Origin: Ochotona curzoniae
Taxonomy: Eukaryota; Chordata; Mammalia; Lagomorpha; Ochotonidae
Length of the DNA: 64,000 nucleotides
NCBI RefSeq assembly: GCF_017591425.1
Contig: NW_024466218.1
Span: 10,120,001-10,184,000, forward strand
Reading direction: 5' to 3'
This document shows, piece after piece, positions 20,560 to 32,174 of this stretch. Position numbers and translations under genes: made by a program. A model generated the notes under the pieces. The model searched no databases, was not told the origin of the DNA, and saw only the letters and a program-made list of their open reading frames with translations. The first letter of the stretch is position 1, and every line of letters starts with the position of its first letter.

Positions 20560-21250
20560 GTGCTTTCCGGTGGCACAGCTTTTCATTTGCTCTGTCACAT
20601 CCTCACTTTCTGGACCGCAGCATGTTCAGTCTATTTTCAAGAAGCTCTGATTCCTACAGTTGGCCCACCACAGCCACCACAGCCACCTCACACACACATT
20701 CGGGAGAGACAGCAAGGCGGGCATCAAGGAGCTAACCTCTCCCCAGCATGGAAAATGTTCCCGAAGCTTGTTTACTCAAGGGAGTATTTATTTTACAGGC
20801 GGCATTGGGAATACGTCACTAGGATTCTCTCTCCCTCCCTCTGGCAGACTTTGAGGATCCTTATTGCATCTCCATCCTGACAAGTTACTGAGAGTCATGA
20901 GAAAAGATAGAGTAAGTGTGGGGAAGGCCCCAAGGTGGCGGCTCCCCATCACTTTCTTACTCCAAAGCTAAGTCCACCTTTAGCCTCCAGAGATATGTCA
21001 ACATTGATCCTCACATATTTCAATCAGTTTGCGGTTCTGGTCGCTCCAGCTCCAGTTGCCAGCTCTCAGCACCATCTAGCTGAACGTGTCCTTTTCTCCA
21101 GCATGGCATTTTTCCCTCCAGCAGCAATTCCTGACAGGTGTGAGAAAAGGCAATGGCTTTCTGTTTCTCCAGCTTTTTACTTGAAGTGGGAACAACAGAG
21201 ACGATTTTCATGCACTTTCCATGTTAGATGTAAAGCCAGAAGTCACTAAA
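20560..21250 (-). mobile_element. Possible L1 5' UTR
   Basis: GC-richer than its surroundings, it directly continues the antisense L1 fragment to its left, where a 5' UTR would be expected. It includes GGGAGAGACAGCAAGGCGGGC and a CCCCAAGGTGGCGGCTCC patch. I infer an L1 5' UTR from position and composition only. The 90-106-codon plus frames here are probably chance. Confidence 0.35.
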
Positions 21251-21259
21251 GGCCTTTCT

Positions 21260-21840
21260 AACATAGTCACGAATATTCATAGGTCCCTTTATTTTCTCTA
21301 AAGAAAACAATGTTAATTTGGGCTCTATCATTGTATAGTGAGCGAGAGCAGTAAGGACAGCAAGGAAGCCTAACTGCTACATTAAGCTTCAAACTATAGC
21401 ATAATTAACAAATATTTCTATTTTCTATATCAGAAAGCTCAAATTTTTATAAAATTTATATTTGTATTTTTTCTGATTGTCTTTAAATGAAAAGCCTCTC
21501 TATGATTATGGGATTGTTAAAGGATATTTCAAGTTTTCAACAAAAATAGTTTATAGTTTTGAGATATTTTGCATTAAAAGGAAGTTGGAATGAGTCTTTT
21601 TCATTGGTCTTGACGTGTAATGGCATGCCTGGAAATAATAGAGAAGTAGTGACATATTGGTCCTACAGTTTCAAACCACTACCTACACTGGAGTTTGTGT
21701 GGAGTTTGTTCAAGGACTATCCCTGTCCTCGAAATGTGAAATAGTAGGTCGCAGTGCATATGTGCAGAATTAGAAATTCCAAAAGGTAGAGTCAGACACT
21801 CTTCATTTGAGCAGCGCTTCACATGATTCAGATGTTATTG
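21260..21840. other. Non-coding, nothing recognised
   Basis: A/T-rich, no gene or repeat identified. Confidence 0.45.
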
Positions 21841-21848
21841 CAAATTTT

Positions 21849-22178
21849 TTTAAAGATTTATTTGTTTTTGCTTGAAAAGCACATTTACAGAGAAACTGGA
21901 AAGGCAGACAAGGAGATCTTCCATTCTCTGCTCCACTCCCCAAATGGCAGCAACAGCCAGACTTGGGCGGATCAAAGCCAGGAGACAGGAGCTTCTTCTA
22001 GAGTCTTCCATGTGGATACAGGAGTCCAAGCATTTCAGCCATCCTTTTACTGCTTTCCCAGGCCATGTACAGGGAGCCGGGACAGTAATGGAGCAGCCAG
22101 GACACAAGCCAGTGACTATATGAGATGCCAACACTGCAGGTAGAGGCTTAGATTATTACTGCAAGATGCTGACCTCTA
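21849..22178 (-). repeat. CSINE, moderately diverged
   Basis: Complete antisense copy. An 8-bp direct repeat CAAATTTT (21841-21848 and 22182-22189) flanks it. Confidence 0.85.
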
Positions 22179-22189
22179 TTTCAAATTTT

Positions 22190-22890
22190 AAAACCACTAA
22201 TATATCATAATTGTAGTTTGTGAACTCAGTAGTCTACTAACTTTAGTAGTGCTATACAATTAGTCATTATTTGTAATGACATTATTTATAATTCTATTTT
22301 TCTGGAGATTGTCTCAAGCTGTCACAATATGAGATTATAAAATTTTATTAAAACTAGAATGTGAAAACAAAATGGCAGATTTACAACTTGTTTTATTGAA
22401 AGGGAAAGTTTCATTGCAACTAATAATTTTAAAATAAAATACTTTTAACTTAGCTTTGATTTTAATCATTTTATTTTTATTTGTACTTGTAAAAATAGTA
22501 CAAATAATTCCAAAATATAAAGAATATTGTAAAAGTTCATGAATAATAAATACTATGAACAAAAAACTATTCACAGTTTTCAAATTTTTACATCCAAACA
22601 AGCTTTTCTTTTAATTGTATTTCCTATGAATTTTTGAAGCACCCTCAAATTTTACATATTCAAATATGATTATCATTACTCAGAAACTAGAAATGCTATT
22701 AAATAACCCACAGACATCCAAATTTTAGCAATTATCTAACTGGCATCATCCTAACCAATGAACTAATAAATATTGTATGTTGGATTTAGTCACCATGCAT
22801 GCTTAATCTTTTACGTGATAGCTTTGTTATTTCAAGGATAACATAAAATTCCCATGAACTTTGTTAGGGACTCATCACACTTGACAGTAG
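22190..22890. other. Non-coding, very A/T-rich
   Basis: No gene or repeat identified. An 88-codon minus frame (22601-22335) is lysine/asparagine-rich low complexity and looks random. Confidence 0.5.
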
Positions 22891-22894
22891 GATT

Positions 22895-23185
22895 TTTGTT
22901 TTGTTTTTGAATAGCCAAGTGACAAAAAGACCGAGACGGATGGAAATGTGCCATCCACTGAAGCATTCCCTAAATGCCCTTCGGGGCTGGGACTGCACCA
23001 ACACAAAGAAGCCAGAAGCTCAATCCAGGCCTCCACTGTGGGTAGCAAGGATTCTGGTACTTGAATCATCCATCGCCTGCTGCCTCCAAGCATGCGCATT
23101 AGCAGGAATCTTGAATGTGAAGCAAAGCCCACACTGGTACCAGGCATTCTGATGTGGGGTGTCTCAAGCAATGTCCTAAACATGG
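22895..23185 (-). repeat. CSINE, diverged
   Basis: GACCGAGACGGATGGAAATG, GGGGCTGGGACTGCACC and CTCCACTGTGGGTAGCAAGG in antisense order. An apparent 113-codon minus frame is SINE read-through. Confidence 0.7.
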
Positions 23186-23189
23186 AGCA

Positions 23190-23965
23190 AAAACTTGCCT
23201 CTGTGACTTTTTGCATCTTTATTTCTCATGACCTTGACACTTGTAAAGAGTACCAATCAGGCACTTTCTTTGTAGTGTGTCCTTCCTTTAAGTTGGTCTT
23301 CTGATTAAATCTAAGATATGAATTTTGGGAAAGAATGCTATTAAAATGGTACCATGTCTAGCATTCTATCAAGGTGCTATTACTAGTGCTGTTAACCTCT
23401 GTCACCTGGCTAACGCAAAGTTTGACAAGTATTCCTCCCATATAAATTGGCTATTTTTTAATCCTATAACAAATAATTATCTTATAGGGAAAATGTTCTA
23501 ATTACACAAATATTTTATTTCTTAGGATACCTGTGACTTTAATTTTAGGAGTATTGATGATTCTTGCCTGTCACAGTTATTACTGTGCTGTTCACTGAAT
23601 AAAGTTTCACTATTTTTTCTTGATTTGTTAACAGGAATTCTGATAAAATGAAAAATTGTTTCTTCTTTTCTCTAATCTTGTGTACAGTTATATGTTTTAC
23701 TGGTGTGAACTCACAGGAGCTGCCCCGGTTGAGTCTAAGCACACATGGTGGGCAATACACCATCACTATCATATACTTTATTGCTCATATTGACCCAGGT
23801 GTTACCACTAGGTACTCCAGGTTGGCTACAGTGTCCTTTCAATTTGTCTTCATCATTTCCTAAATTCTCTTTTTATTTTCTGGTACCACAAGTTATTGCA
23901 GGTTAATTTTGTACTTTCTCTGTCCTAGGGTTGGAACAACAACTTCTAAAAATATATAGGTTAAA
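23190..23965. other. Non-coding, nothing recognised
   Basis: Short random frames only. A 71-codon plus frame at 23648-23863 starts with a hydrophobic stretch resembling a signal peptide (MKNCFFFSLILCTVICFTG), but I do not recognise it and see no exon signals. Confidence 0.4.
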
Positions 23966-23967
23966 GA

Positions 23968-24118
23968 AATGTTTAAAGATTTATTTATTAAAATAATAAC
24001 TGGGGGATAGACAGAAGCAGAGAGAGAATATCCATATTCTGGTTCACACACCAAATAGCCTGGGACTGGGACTGGGACTGGGTCAGGCTAAAACCATAAA
24101 TCAGCACTGGGAAGTCTC
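23968..24118 (-). repeat. CSINE, first part, interrupted by another SINE
   Basis: Tail side AAAGATTTATTTATTAAAAT to the middle of the body, including a short GGGACT tandem run at 24062-24082. It ends at AAGTCTC (24112-24118), the target site of the nested SINE, and resumes at 24452. Confidence 0.8.
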
Positions 24119-24451
24119 AGGGCTGGGACAATGGCTGAACAGGCTTATCTTCCACCTGCAGCCTCGGCTTCCCATAGGGATGCCAGCTCTATTCCCAGCT
24201 GTTCCATTTCAAATCCAGCTCCCCGTTTATGACTAGGAAAGTCCTTGAGCCCCAGTACCCAAAAGGGAAATTGGGAAGAAGCTCCTGGCTCTTGACTCCC
24301 AGCTTCAGGTTAGCTCAGCTCTGGCCACTGCAGCCATTGGAGAAATGAGTTAGCAAATGGAAAATCTCTCTTTCTTTTTCTTCTTCTGTTTGTACATCTA
24401 TCCTTCAAATGAAAATAAATGAATCTTTAAAAGAAAAATAAAAGAATTCGT
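24119..24451 (+). repeat. CSINE nested inside an opposite-strand CSINE
   Basis: AGGGCTGGGACAATGGCTGA head to the AATGAATCTTTAAAAG tail. The 7-bp TSD AAGTCTC (24112-24118 and 24452-24458) shows insertion into the older minus-strand copy. Confidence 0.88.
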
Positions 24452-24618
24452 AAGTCTCCCACCTATGTGGCATGAACTCAAGCACATGAGCCATTATTGA
24501 CTGTTTCCCAGGTGCAATAGCAAGAAGCTGGATGGGAAATAGAGTAGTTGAGGGTCAGGCTGGCACTCGAGTATACAATGTGGATTTCTCAGGTAAAAGC
24601 TTAATGTCGTAGCTTCAT
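24452..24618 (-). repeat. CSINE, second part of the interrupted copy
   Basis: It continues from AAGTCTCCCACCTATGTGG to the head side TCAGGTAAAAGCTTAATG. Joined to 23968-24118 it gives a normal SINE order. Confidence 0.78.
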
Positions 24619-24619
24619 T

Positions 24620-25785
24620 TTATTAATGATTGATATTTCAAAACCAAGATTTGAGCGTTAAGTTTGCTCATTGTTGTTTAATTATCTTTGCTTCTGGGAA
24701 CGCTGAATGGAGAGACTGAGAAACATGTTCATGTACACTTGCCTGTATCTATGTCTGCTTTTGTCTCTATATATATTTAACATGAGTTGATATTCATAAC
24801 CATACTCCAAAAACAACAACCTCTGGTTCATTCTAACATTTACCCTTTCCTTATTTCAATCTACTTTACAAGAAAAAAACAACTGCCTCCCATTATTCAT
24901 AATTACATTTTTAGTCCAGTTTACACATAAAATAATTTCAGATTTTTCTAACACATACCTATGTGAAAAAAATAGATTATAGTCTAAAATCTTTACTGTT
25001 TTGCATTTGGGCAGTTATAGGTTACCAAAATTGTCTATTTCCTACTTAATATTGCTAATTTAATTTTAGGAGAATATTCTTAGCTCAATGAGAATCCGTG
25101 TAGATGGAAAGAATTCCATTTTGCTTCAATCAAATAAAATTCTGTCTCATATTTCACATATAAAAAATGTTTTGTTCTTCTATTTTCTTTTCATGCTTAT
25201 TAAAAACGAACTTTTTTGCATGTAAAATATGCAAAAGGAGGGTCATATAGTTGACACTTTTGAATTTGACACCTTTGTATAGAATATTGGTGTCTAAGCA
25301 ATTTCTATTGCATGAAAGTGTAAAATCTTCCTACATTTAGCTGAGTTCCAAAAGTCCAGATTTTGCTCAAGTATGGAAAGTCACAGATGTCACTTGCATA
25401 GCTTGGCTTTCGGAAACCTGGGTGCACCTATACCAGAATAAACATCAAGTAGAGTGTCCAGCCTAGTAAGTGCTCTTCTGTGAAAACAGGAGTCTTTGGG
25501 AACAATCACTGTAAGAAAGGAAACACTAGGATGGCTCTCAGTGACCTTTGTCTTTTAAACTAAGTATTTAAGTATGCATTAACCGAGGGTAGCCTGGGGA
25601 TTCTACTGTTGCACGAAGTTGTATGTCATTGCCAGGTCAGATAGCAAAACAACATATACTAGATGTCATTGCTAGTATTTTTTTTTAAGAGTTTTTAAAT
25701 GAGTCGATGTCCATGAAAGGAAAAAAAAAAAAGGTTGAGGATATAAGCAAAGTATTCTTTCACACCGAAATAGTTCTTTATTGAT
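24620..25785. other. Non-coding, SINE-free A/T-rich interval
   Basis: No gene or repeat identified. Confidence 0.5.
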
Positions 25786-26001
25786 CACTCAGAAACAATT
25801 TGAATAACACAAGTTTAGCTGCAAATTCTTGGTTTCAAGATTTCTTGGTTTCAAGAAATTGTACGGCGAGTGTTTGACTGCTGTGAGGAAAGATTTTAAT
25901 GCATCTTCTGACTGAAGGAAAGAGTGATACAATACATGAAATATTTGATTTATTGTGCTCCAATCTTTGCTCAAGTAAAATTCATTTTTAAGGTGGTTCA
26001 T
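25770..26001 (-). pseudogene. Unidentified coding-like frame followed by AATAAA
   Basis: A 70-codon minus frame with non-repetitive, protein-like composition (LSKDWSTINQIFHVLYHSFL) ends in a stop. AATAAA follows within about 12 bases on the same strand (about 25779-25774). It contains an imperfect duplication of TTCTTGGTTTCAAGA (25826-25840, 25842-25856). I recognise no family and see no splice sites or poly(A) tail, so it may be chance or a decayed retrocopy. Confidence 0.2.
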
Positions 26002-27140
26002 ATCTTACATATTGAAGGAATTTTTAATTAAATATTAGCAGTCAAAGACGAACTGGAATCATAGATGTAGAAAATGACTAGAATTTCATTATTCTAAGCC
26101 TTTTATTGCTAAAGCTCAATATTGCCTGTCTAAACTAATTTTTTATGTATCCCAGAAGCCATTGGTTATGTTTAGAATATCTTAAGCAATTGAAATTCAA
26201 GTGAACATTGAGTTTTACACTTTTAGCCAACAAATTAATATTTTCATAAATGTATAGCCAAACATACAGAGGGGTAATATCTCAAGACATAAATCGTCAT
26301 GATCTTTAGAATTTGTTTTTATTAATTTCAGTTACTATTCTTTCCTTAAATGCTAGATTTCTACTCTTATACCTTCCTGTTAGTAGAGAATTAAGAAAAA
26401 AAAATGATGAAGGCCTTCAGGTGGAAAGCCTAAGGTAAGATAAAGTATCATTTGTTTGTGATGGAAAAGTTAAATTTTGGACAAATACATACAATAAGTA
26501 CAAAAATGCAATTTGCTACTTCTCGAAATGCAAAACCAATTTATATAGAGAAAATAAATGTGGTAAATGAAAACACATAGTAATTTGAATATGATCTCAT
26601 TGATACAGTCATGAACATTAACATGTATCATGTGCTGAAGAATCTAGTTATAACTTACTCTGTGACTCCAAATTATGGAAATATTAATGCTTTGAAGAAA
26701 AATAACCTCAAATATTGGATTTTGGCAATTTTGTCCTGAACAAATAAAGGATTACCAGAAATTCTTGAGGGAACTCTAATCCTTAGCCATTTATTAATGA
26801 AAAATAAAAATTAAACTGCACTTGCATAGTATATGCTCTAAATCTACCTTAAGGTACCTATCCATATGAACCTTCCAGAGTGGCAAGCAACTAAACAGTC
26901 TAAATTCTTACAAATTCTCAATGCTTTAAATTGCTATATCCAGTGTTTAAAATGAGCAATGACGCAAATCTGTATGTGCATAAACACGGGTGTGTGAGAG
27001 TACAGGTGTGCATGTGTACGTGCGTGCATTCTAAATTTGGAAATGAGCTACAAGCTTTATGGCACTTTTTCTCCTCCAGTATACCTGTAGTCATCTGCGA
27101 AGGAAACATCTTGCTTCAAGTTCTTGTCACATCATCATGG
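26002..27140. other. Non-coding, SINE-free A/T-rich interval
   Basis: No gene or repeat identified apart from a short GTGTG/GTGCGTGC patch near 26990-27025. Confidence 0.5.
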
Positions 27141-27480
27141 TGAACTGCATTTATCAACTTGACTGAGCCTCAGTGCCCAAACATTAAGTCAAACCTCATT
27201 CTAAAGGTTTCTGTGAGCGTGTCTTTGAATGAGACTAGCATTTAAAGCAGCGAATGCTGAGTCTAGCAAATTAACTTCCATCATGTAAACGGCTTCATCC
27301 AACAACTTGAAGGGCCAACTAAACTGAAACGCTGAGCTCCCTTAGCAAGAAGGACTTCCACTTAATGGCAAAGACCAACTCCCTGGTCTTCTGCCTCACT
27401 CAGCTTATATTGGCTTTGAGTTACAACTTCTTCTGAATGCTCTGTATGCCAGCACACCCATCAGATATTGGGCTTACAAG
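27141..27480 (+). repeat. Old interspersed repeat (LTR-like), family uncertain
   Basis: TTATCAACTTGACTGAGCCTCAG, CTGTGAGCGTGTCTTTGAATGAG and GGCTTCATCCAACAACTTGA follow the order of a common mammalian repeat with a TGTCAACTTGACTGGGC start. I think it is LTR-derived but cannot name it. Confidence 0.5.
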
Positions 27481-27591
27481 AAGCTTCTACAATCAGAGCC
27501 ATGAATTCCTTACAATACATCTTTTTGTATGTGACATATATAAATACTTTCAAACCCAATCAAGATAATGACGTCTGGATTTCTGCATTTT

Positions 27592-27926
27592 TAAAAAAGA
27601 TTTATTTTATTTTTATAGGAAAGTCAGACATACAGAGAGGCAGAGAGACAGAGAGGAAGATCTTCCTTCTACTGGTTTACTCCTCAGATGGCCACAACAT
27701 CCAGAGCCGAGCCAATCCAAAGCTAGGAGCAAGGAGCCTCTTGTGGGTCTCCCACGCAGGTGCAGGATCCCAAGGCTTTGGGCCATCCTTGTCTGCTTTC
27801 CCAGGCCACAAGCAGGGAGCTGGATGGGAATCAAGTTGCTGGGATTAGAACCGGTGCCCATATGGGATCTCAGAGCATTCAAGACAAGGACTTTAGCTGC
27901 TAGGCCATGGCACAGGGCCCCATTTT
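27592..27926 (-). repeat. CSINE, young full-length copy
   Basis: A complete antisense copy ending GGCACAGGGCCCCAT. An 8-bp TSD TGCATTTT lies at 27584-27591 and 27927-27934. A 126-codon plus frame across it is read-through, not a gene. Confidence 0.93.
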
Positions 27927-27934
27927 TGCATTTT

Positions 27935-28480
27935 AAAGCAGAAATTTTGCTTCTTCCTTTGCAGTGAGCCAATGAATTTTAGGATAATACATTGGTTCAA
28001 TGACTATCCTGCTCCTTCAAACACATCCTTTAATGACTCAAGCTTGTAGTGATGGTCTTTTCTAAACTTTTGCTGAGAGTAAAATATTCAATTTTCTCAA
28101 TTCTCTTATTACCTGTTTTCTTCACAGGCATTTTTCAACTTCTGGAGTTTTCATTTTTGGTGGGGGTGAATTTTATTTTGCATTGCCGTATATTAAATTT
28201 TATTTCCTCCAAAACAATTATGCCTAATGTTTAACTGTCCTTTAATCACTAATTGAGAGGATAAGAACTCAGTGTAATCATCTCCTTATTGTAACCTATT
28301 TCTCGCTCTCTGATACCACAGTGGAATGATAGAATTTTATGTATTCAGTAGTTATGGTCAATTATATTCATTATCCTTTCTGATGCTTACATTGTTCCAA
28401 AGTTTGTTCCCGGGTCTTTGAGACATGTCTCTCTGCATTTAGAGTCTGCTTGCTTCTGGCACACTGCGTGTCAGGCTCAC
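27935..28480. other. Non-coding, nothing recognised
   Basis: No gene or repeat identified. Confidence 0.5.
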
Positions 28481-29470
28481 TATGCACTTGAGTCAGCCCT
28501 AGGGCAGCTGATTCTGCAAATACTGTTTAGAAAGAATACCTTGCTCATCAGGTGTGTTCACGGTGTACGTATTAAAAAAGCATCTTTCGGTAGGTAGTTG
28601 AGTTGACGTGCAAATAGGAGCTTTTGGAGTCATCTGAAAAATTAAGGGACTACTGACAATGGCACATAGCTTGGGCTTTAGTGAGCCCTGAACAACAATT
28701 ATATCTGTTGTTCCAGGAGCACGCGCAGAGAGAAGGTTGGATGAGAAACAAGCACACAGAGCCTCGGATCCTGAAACAAACAAAAAGGCATAGGCGCATA
28801 GTGAAGGATCTGCTTACTTCGGCAGCAGTCTAGGTGGCCCTTTGGCGAAAAGGAGAATTTCCCATTGATTCTCCACAGAGACGACTGTATCTTTGCTTGT
28901 GATGGGCATGAAATGAATTACCACTACCTATCTGGTCCACAAATCCCTTAAGCCAGGTATTCATGTGATTCTGACCCACACATTCAGTAGTAGCAACCAT
29001 GGGCAGGAGTGTGGGATGGAGATGAGAGAGGACATGGAACAGGGGCACTATACTCCTTGGAGCTGGTTGAGCACAGACTGGTTCAAAGAGGCTTATCCTG
29101 CAGCACTGCTCTCCAGGCGGGCTGGACTGCCAAAAAAAAAAAAAAAAGAAAGCGTGACAAGTCGGTTCTGGTCAGAGTTCTGAGCAGTCCACATCTTAAG
29201 ATGTATGCTGCATAAGCAGGGAGGGTGTTTTCTATAACCTGAACACGCCCCCAATATCTGCTTTTAAAACCAGGCAACTGTACCTTCCACTGTCTCGTGG
29301 TCACAAGGAATTGAAGCTCTTCTCAGAGCAACCCCTACTTGAGCTGATAAGTACGAGACACCCTAAGCAAACATACCCCAGGTATCCACGGAGAAGCGAA
29401 GACAAACTGTCTCTGAAGAAATAACTCCTAAACCTGACTCTCACAAAATCCCCACATGAAGAAAGTCATT
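28480..29470. other. CpG-retaining segment of unknown origin, with an A16 run
   Basis: CpG occurs repeatedly (for example 28560-28900 and 29145-29400), while flanking DNA is CpG-poor. A16 lies at 29131-29146 on the plus strand. I recognise no protein, SINE or L1. Candidates are a fairly young retrosequence, an LTR, or a conserved element. Confidence 0.4.
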
Positions 29471-29635
29471 GTAATGGGAGCAGGAGCAGTTAGCAAGAAA
29501 AAGAAAACAATTCAAACTCTACGAAATCCCTCCAAGACTGCAGAAAGTGGTACTAACGGGCAAGGGGGACACAATAGCTATGCTCTTTAAAACAAAATAA
29601 ACAAGTGTGTGATACACAATAAAACTGATAAAAAT

Positions 29636-29968
29636 GGGGCCTGGCACGGTGGCCTGTTGGCTAAAGCCCTCGCCTTGAACGCGCCGGGATCCCATATGAG
29701 CGCTGGTTCTAATCCCTGCAGCTCCATGTCCCATCCAGCTCCCTACTTGTGGCCTGGGAAAGCAGTGGAGGACGGCCCAAAGCCTTAGGACCCTGCATCT
29801 ATGTGGGTGACTTGGAGGAAGTTCCTGGCTCCTGGCCTCGGATTGGCGTAGCACCGGCCATTGCTGTCACTTGGGGAGTGAATCATCAGACAGAAGAGCT
29901 TCATCTCTGTCTCTGCTCGTCTCTGTATAGCTGACTTTGCAATAAAAATAAAATAAATTTAAAAAATA
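29636..29968 (+). repeat. CSINE, young full-length copy
   Basis: GGGGCCTGGCACGGTGGCCT head with a B-box-like GGTTCTAATCC, full body and AATAAAAATAAAATAAATTT tail. It is head-on with the next SINE. Confidence 0.93.
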
Positions 29969-30008
29969 AATTTCTGAAAATGACAAGGAGCATTTTTCCA
30001 AATTTCTT

Positions 30009-30329
30009 TTTTTAAAGTTTATTTATTTTTATTGTGAAGTCAGCTATACAGAGACGAGGAGAGACAGAGAGGAAGATCTTCCTTCCACGGATTTACTACC
30101 CAGACAGCCACAACAGCCAGAGTTGAGCCGATCCAAAGCCTGGAGCCAGGAATTTCTTCTGGGTCTCTCACACCAGTGCTGGGTCCTAAGGCTTTGGGCC
30201 ATCCTCCACTGCCTTCCCAGGCCACAAGCAGGGAGCTGGATGGGAAGTGGAGCTGCTGGGATTAGAACCAGCGCTCATATGGGATCCCGGCACGTTCAAG
30301 GCCACCAACAGACCACAGTACCAGGCCCT
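30009..30329 (-). repeat. CSINE, young full-length copy; inverted partner of 29636-29968
   Basis: A complete antisense copy with an 11-bp TSD CCAAATTTCTT at 29998-30008 and 30330-30340. It lies only 40 bp from the preceding sense copy. Confidence 0.94.
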
Positions 30330-30449
30330 CCAAATTTCTTAGTGACGTTTTTAGAAACAACAAACAAAAAACATACCGTTAAAGTAAGAAGGCCAGCCGA
30401 TTAGTGTGTTAAACATTACTGAATTCTGGCAGAAAAGTGAATTCATGAA

Positions 30450-31433
30450 GATTACTGAAATTAGATCAACTAGAAGGTAATACAAAGTTATAAAGAAATG
30501 AAAATAGGAATTAAAAGACATTTTAAAAATCACTATATGTCTATTCAAAGATCATGGGTGGGGAATAGAAATAATGGGGGAAAGGCAATATTCAAAGTAA
30601 GAATGACTGAGAAGTTTCCAGAACTGATAATGACACCAATTCTGAGGTTCAGAAAGCCCAGTGGATTATCAAGAGTTGCTAGAAGGAAATATTCCTAGAT
30701 ATTATGTAGAAACTACAGTAAAATTGATCATCAATAATCAGAAAGCTTTCTGTAACATCAGTCTGAGAAAACAAGGCTTAGTTTAAGAATCAAGAAACAA
30801 ACCAGCTGAATTTTCAAAAGAAAAGGATAGAAAGAAACCAAGAGAAAGTTGATCAATATTTTCAAAAGAAAATATATGTCAACCAGAACTTTATGCCCAC
30901 CAAAGTTGTCATTCAGGAATGAGAGTGAAAACCAAGACATTTTAAACAAAGTATAGTAATTAAAATTAAGACAAGAAGCACTAATTAATAAACATTTAAT
31001 GGAACAGTGAATGTTTGTTCCTAATTTTAAGTATTCATTCATCCTTCAGGAATATCTAAAATTGTTTCATAAGGAAGGCCTTGGAAGCATTACTAAACTA
31101 AATGTCAAGTTGGAACAAAAATTACTCTTACTCTTGATATGAAAGGAAAAATTAAATTCAACTAAAAATTACTTCAAAATTAGATTAACTATAGGTAAGT
31201 GTTTACATAATAATAAAATTTCCAATTCAAGGTAACATAAAATTCTGAACTTCACTTAATAATGTATCTTTTCAGTATGTTAATCAAAAGTTTTAAAAAC
31301 TACATAGATGAAATTGACAAATTCATTGTCATAGTAGGAGATTTTAATATTTCTTTCTCAGTTCTTGATAAATGAAGCTGACAAAAATTAGCAAGACTAT
31401 ATCAGATTTACATGTCAAAATGAACAGGGTCAT
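30450..31433 (+). mobile_element. L1M remnant (ORF1 end to ORF2 start), first part
   Basis: GAAGTTTCCAGAACTGATAATG, TCAGAAAGCCCAGTGG, TGTCAACCAGAACTTTATGCCC, CAGGAATGAGAGTGAAAACC and finally TCATAGTAGGAGATTTTAAT follow the L1M order from ORF1 into the ORF2 endonuclease. No long frame survives. Interrupted by a SINE at 31434. Confidence 0.78.
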
Positions 31434-31732
31434 AGGACCAGCATCGCGCTGAAGTGGGCTTAAGCTACAACTTGTGATACCTCCGTTCCATTGGCAGTCC
31501 AAGTTAAGGCAGCTCTGCTTCCTATGAGGCTTCCTGCTGCTGTGCTGGAAAGGCAGGGGAAGACACCATAAGGATGTGGGAGCCTTTGCTCGTGTTGGAG
31601 ACCCAGCTGGAGCTCCTGGCTTCTAGCTTCAGCTTAGCCCAGACCAGGCTGTTGCAGCCATTTAGGGACCACCCCCAGATACCATTATCCCTCTGTCATT
31701 CTGCCTTTCAAATGAATGCACATATCATTTTT
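31434..31732 (+). repeat. CSINE, diverged, inserted in the L1M remnant
   Basis: AGGACCAGCATCGCGCTGAA, GAGCTCCTGGCTTCTAGCTTC and GTCATTCTGCCTTTCAAATG in sense order. Confidence 0.75.
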
Positions 31733-32110
31733 TCTTAATTAACAAACATGTTCTAAAAAAAAGTGTCTAAAATGGATGATATTCTTTTCAAACAGATAGA
31801 ACATTCTCAAAGAGTGATTACCCAATGGGCCATAAAATAAGCATCAATGCATTTCAAAGCATCATTGCAACAACCCTCGTATATTTTTTCTAAACATAGT
31901 TTGGAAATCAGATTTTTAACAACTTAATTTTAATCAGTCATGTATATAACATTTTTTAAATATGTTATGACACAGCAGATCATAGAAGAAATTATAAAAT
32001 AAATAGAAACTAACAATATTAATAAAATTATGCATAAAAATTGTGAATTACAGAAAAACACTTATTAGATGGCACTAATTGATTAGCTTTCTTCTACTTA
32101 AAAGATAAAA
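31733..32110 (+). mobile_element. L1M remnant, continuation after the SINE
   Basis: GATGATATTCTTTTCAAACAG ... GGCCATAAAATAAGCATCAATG continues the ORF2 endonuclease-to-linker order of the L1 left of the SINE. Confidence 0.7.
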
Positions 32111-32174
32111 TCTAAGGCAATATTCTAATTTAATAGGCTAAAAAAAAGAAAAACAGAGTTGTTCATTTAATTTT

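Noticed and set aside
23648..23863. Signal-peptide-like 71-codon frame
   Set aside because: A hydrophobic run alone is common in A/T-rich DNA; no homologue or exon structure seen.
28811..28828. Short resemblance to the U6 snRNA 5' end (GCTTACTTCGGCAGCAG)
   Set aside because: Only about 15 bases match and the rest of U6 does not follow. Too short to call.
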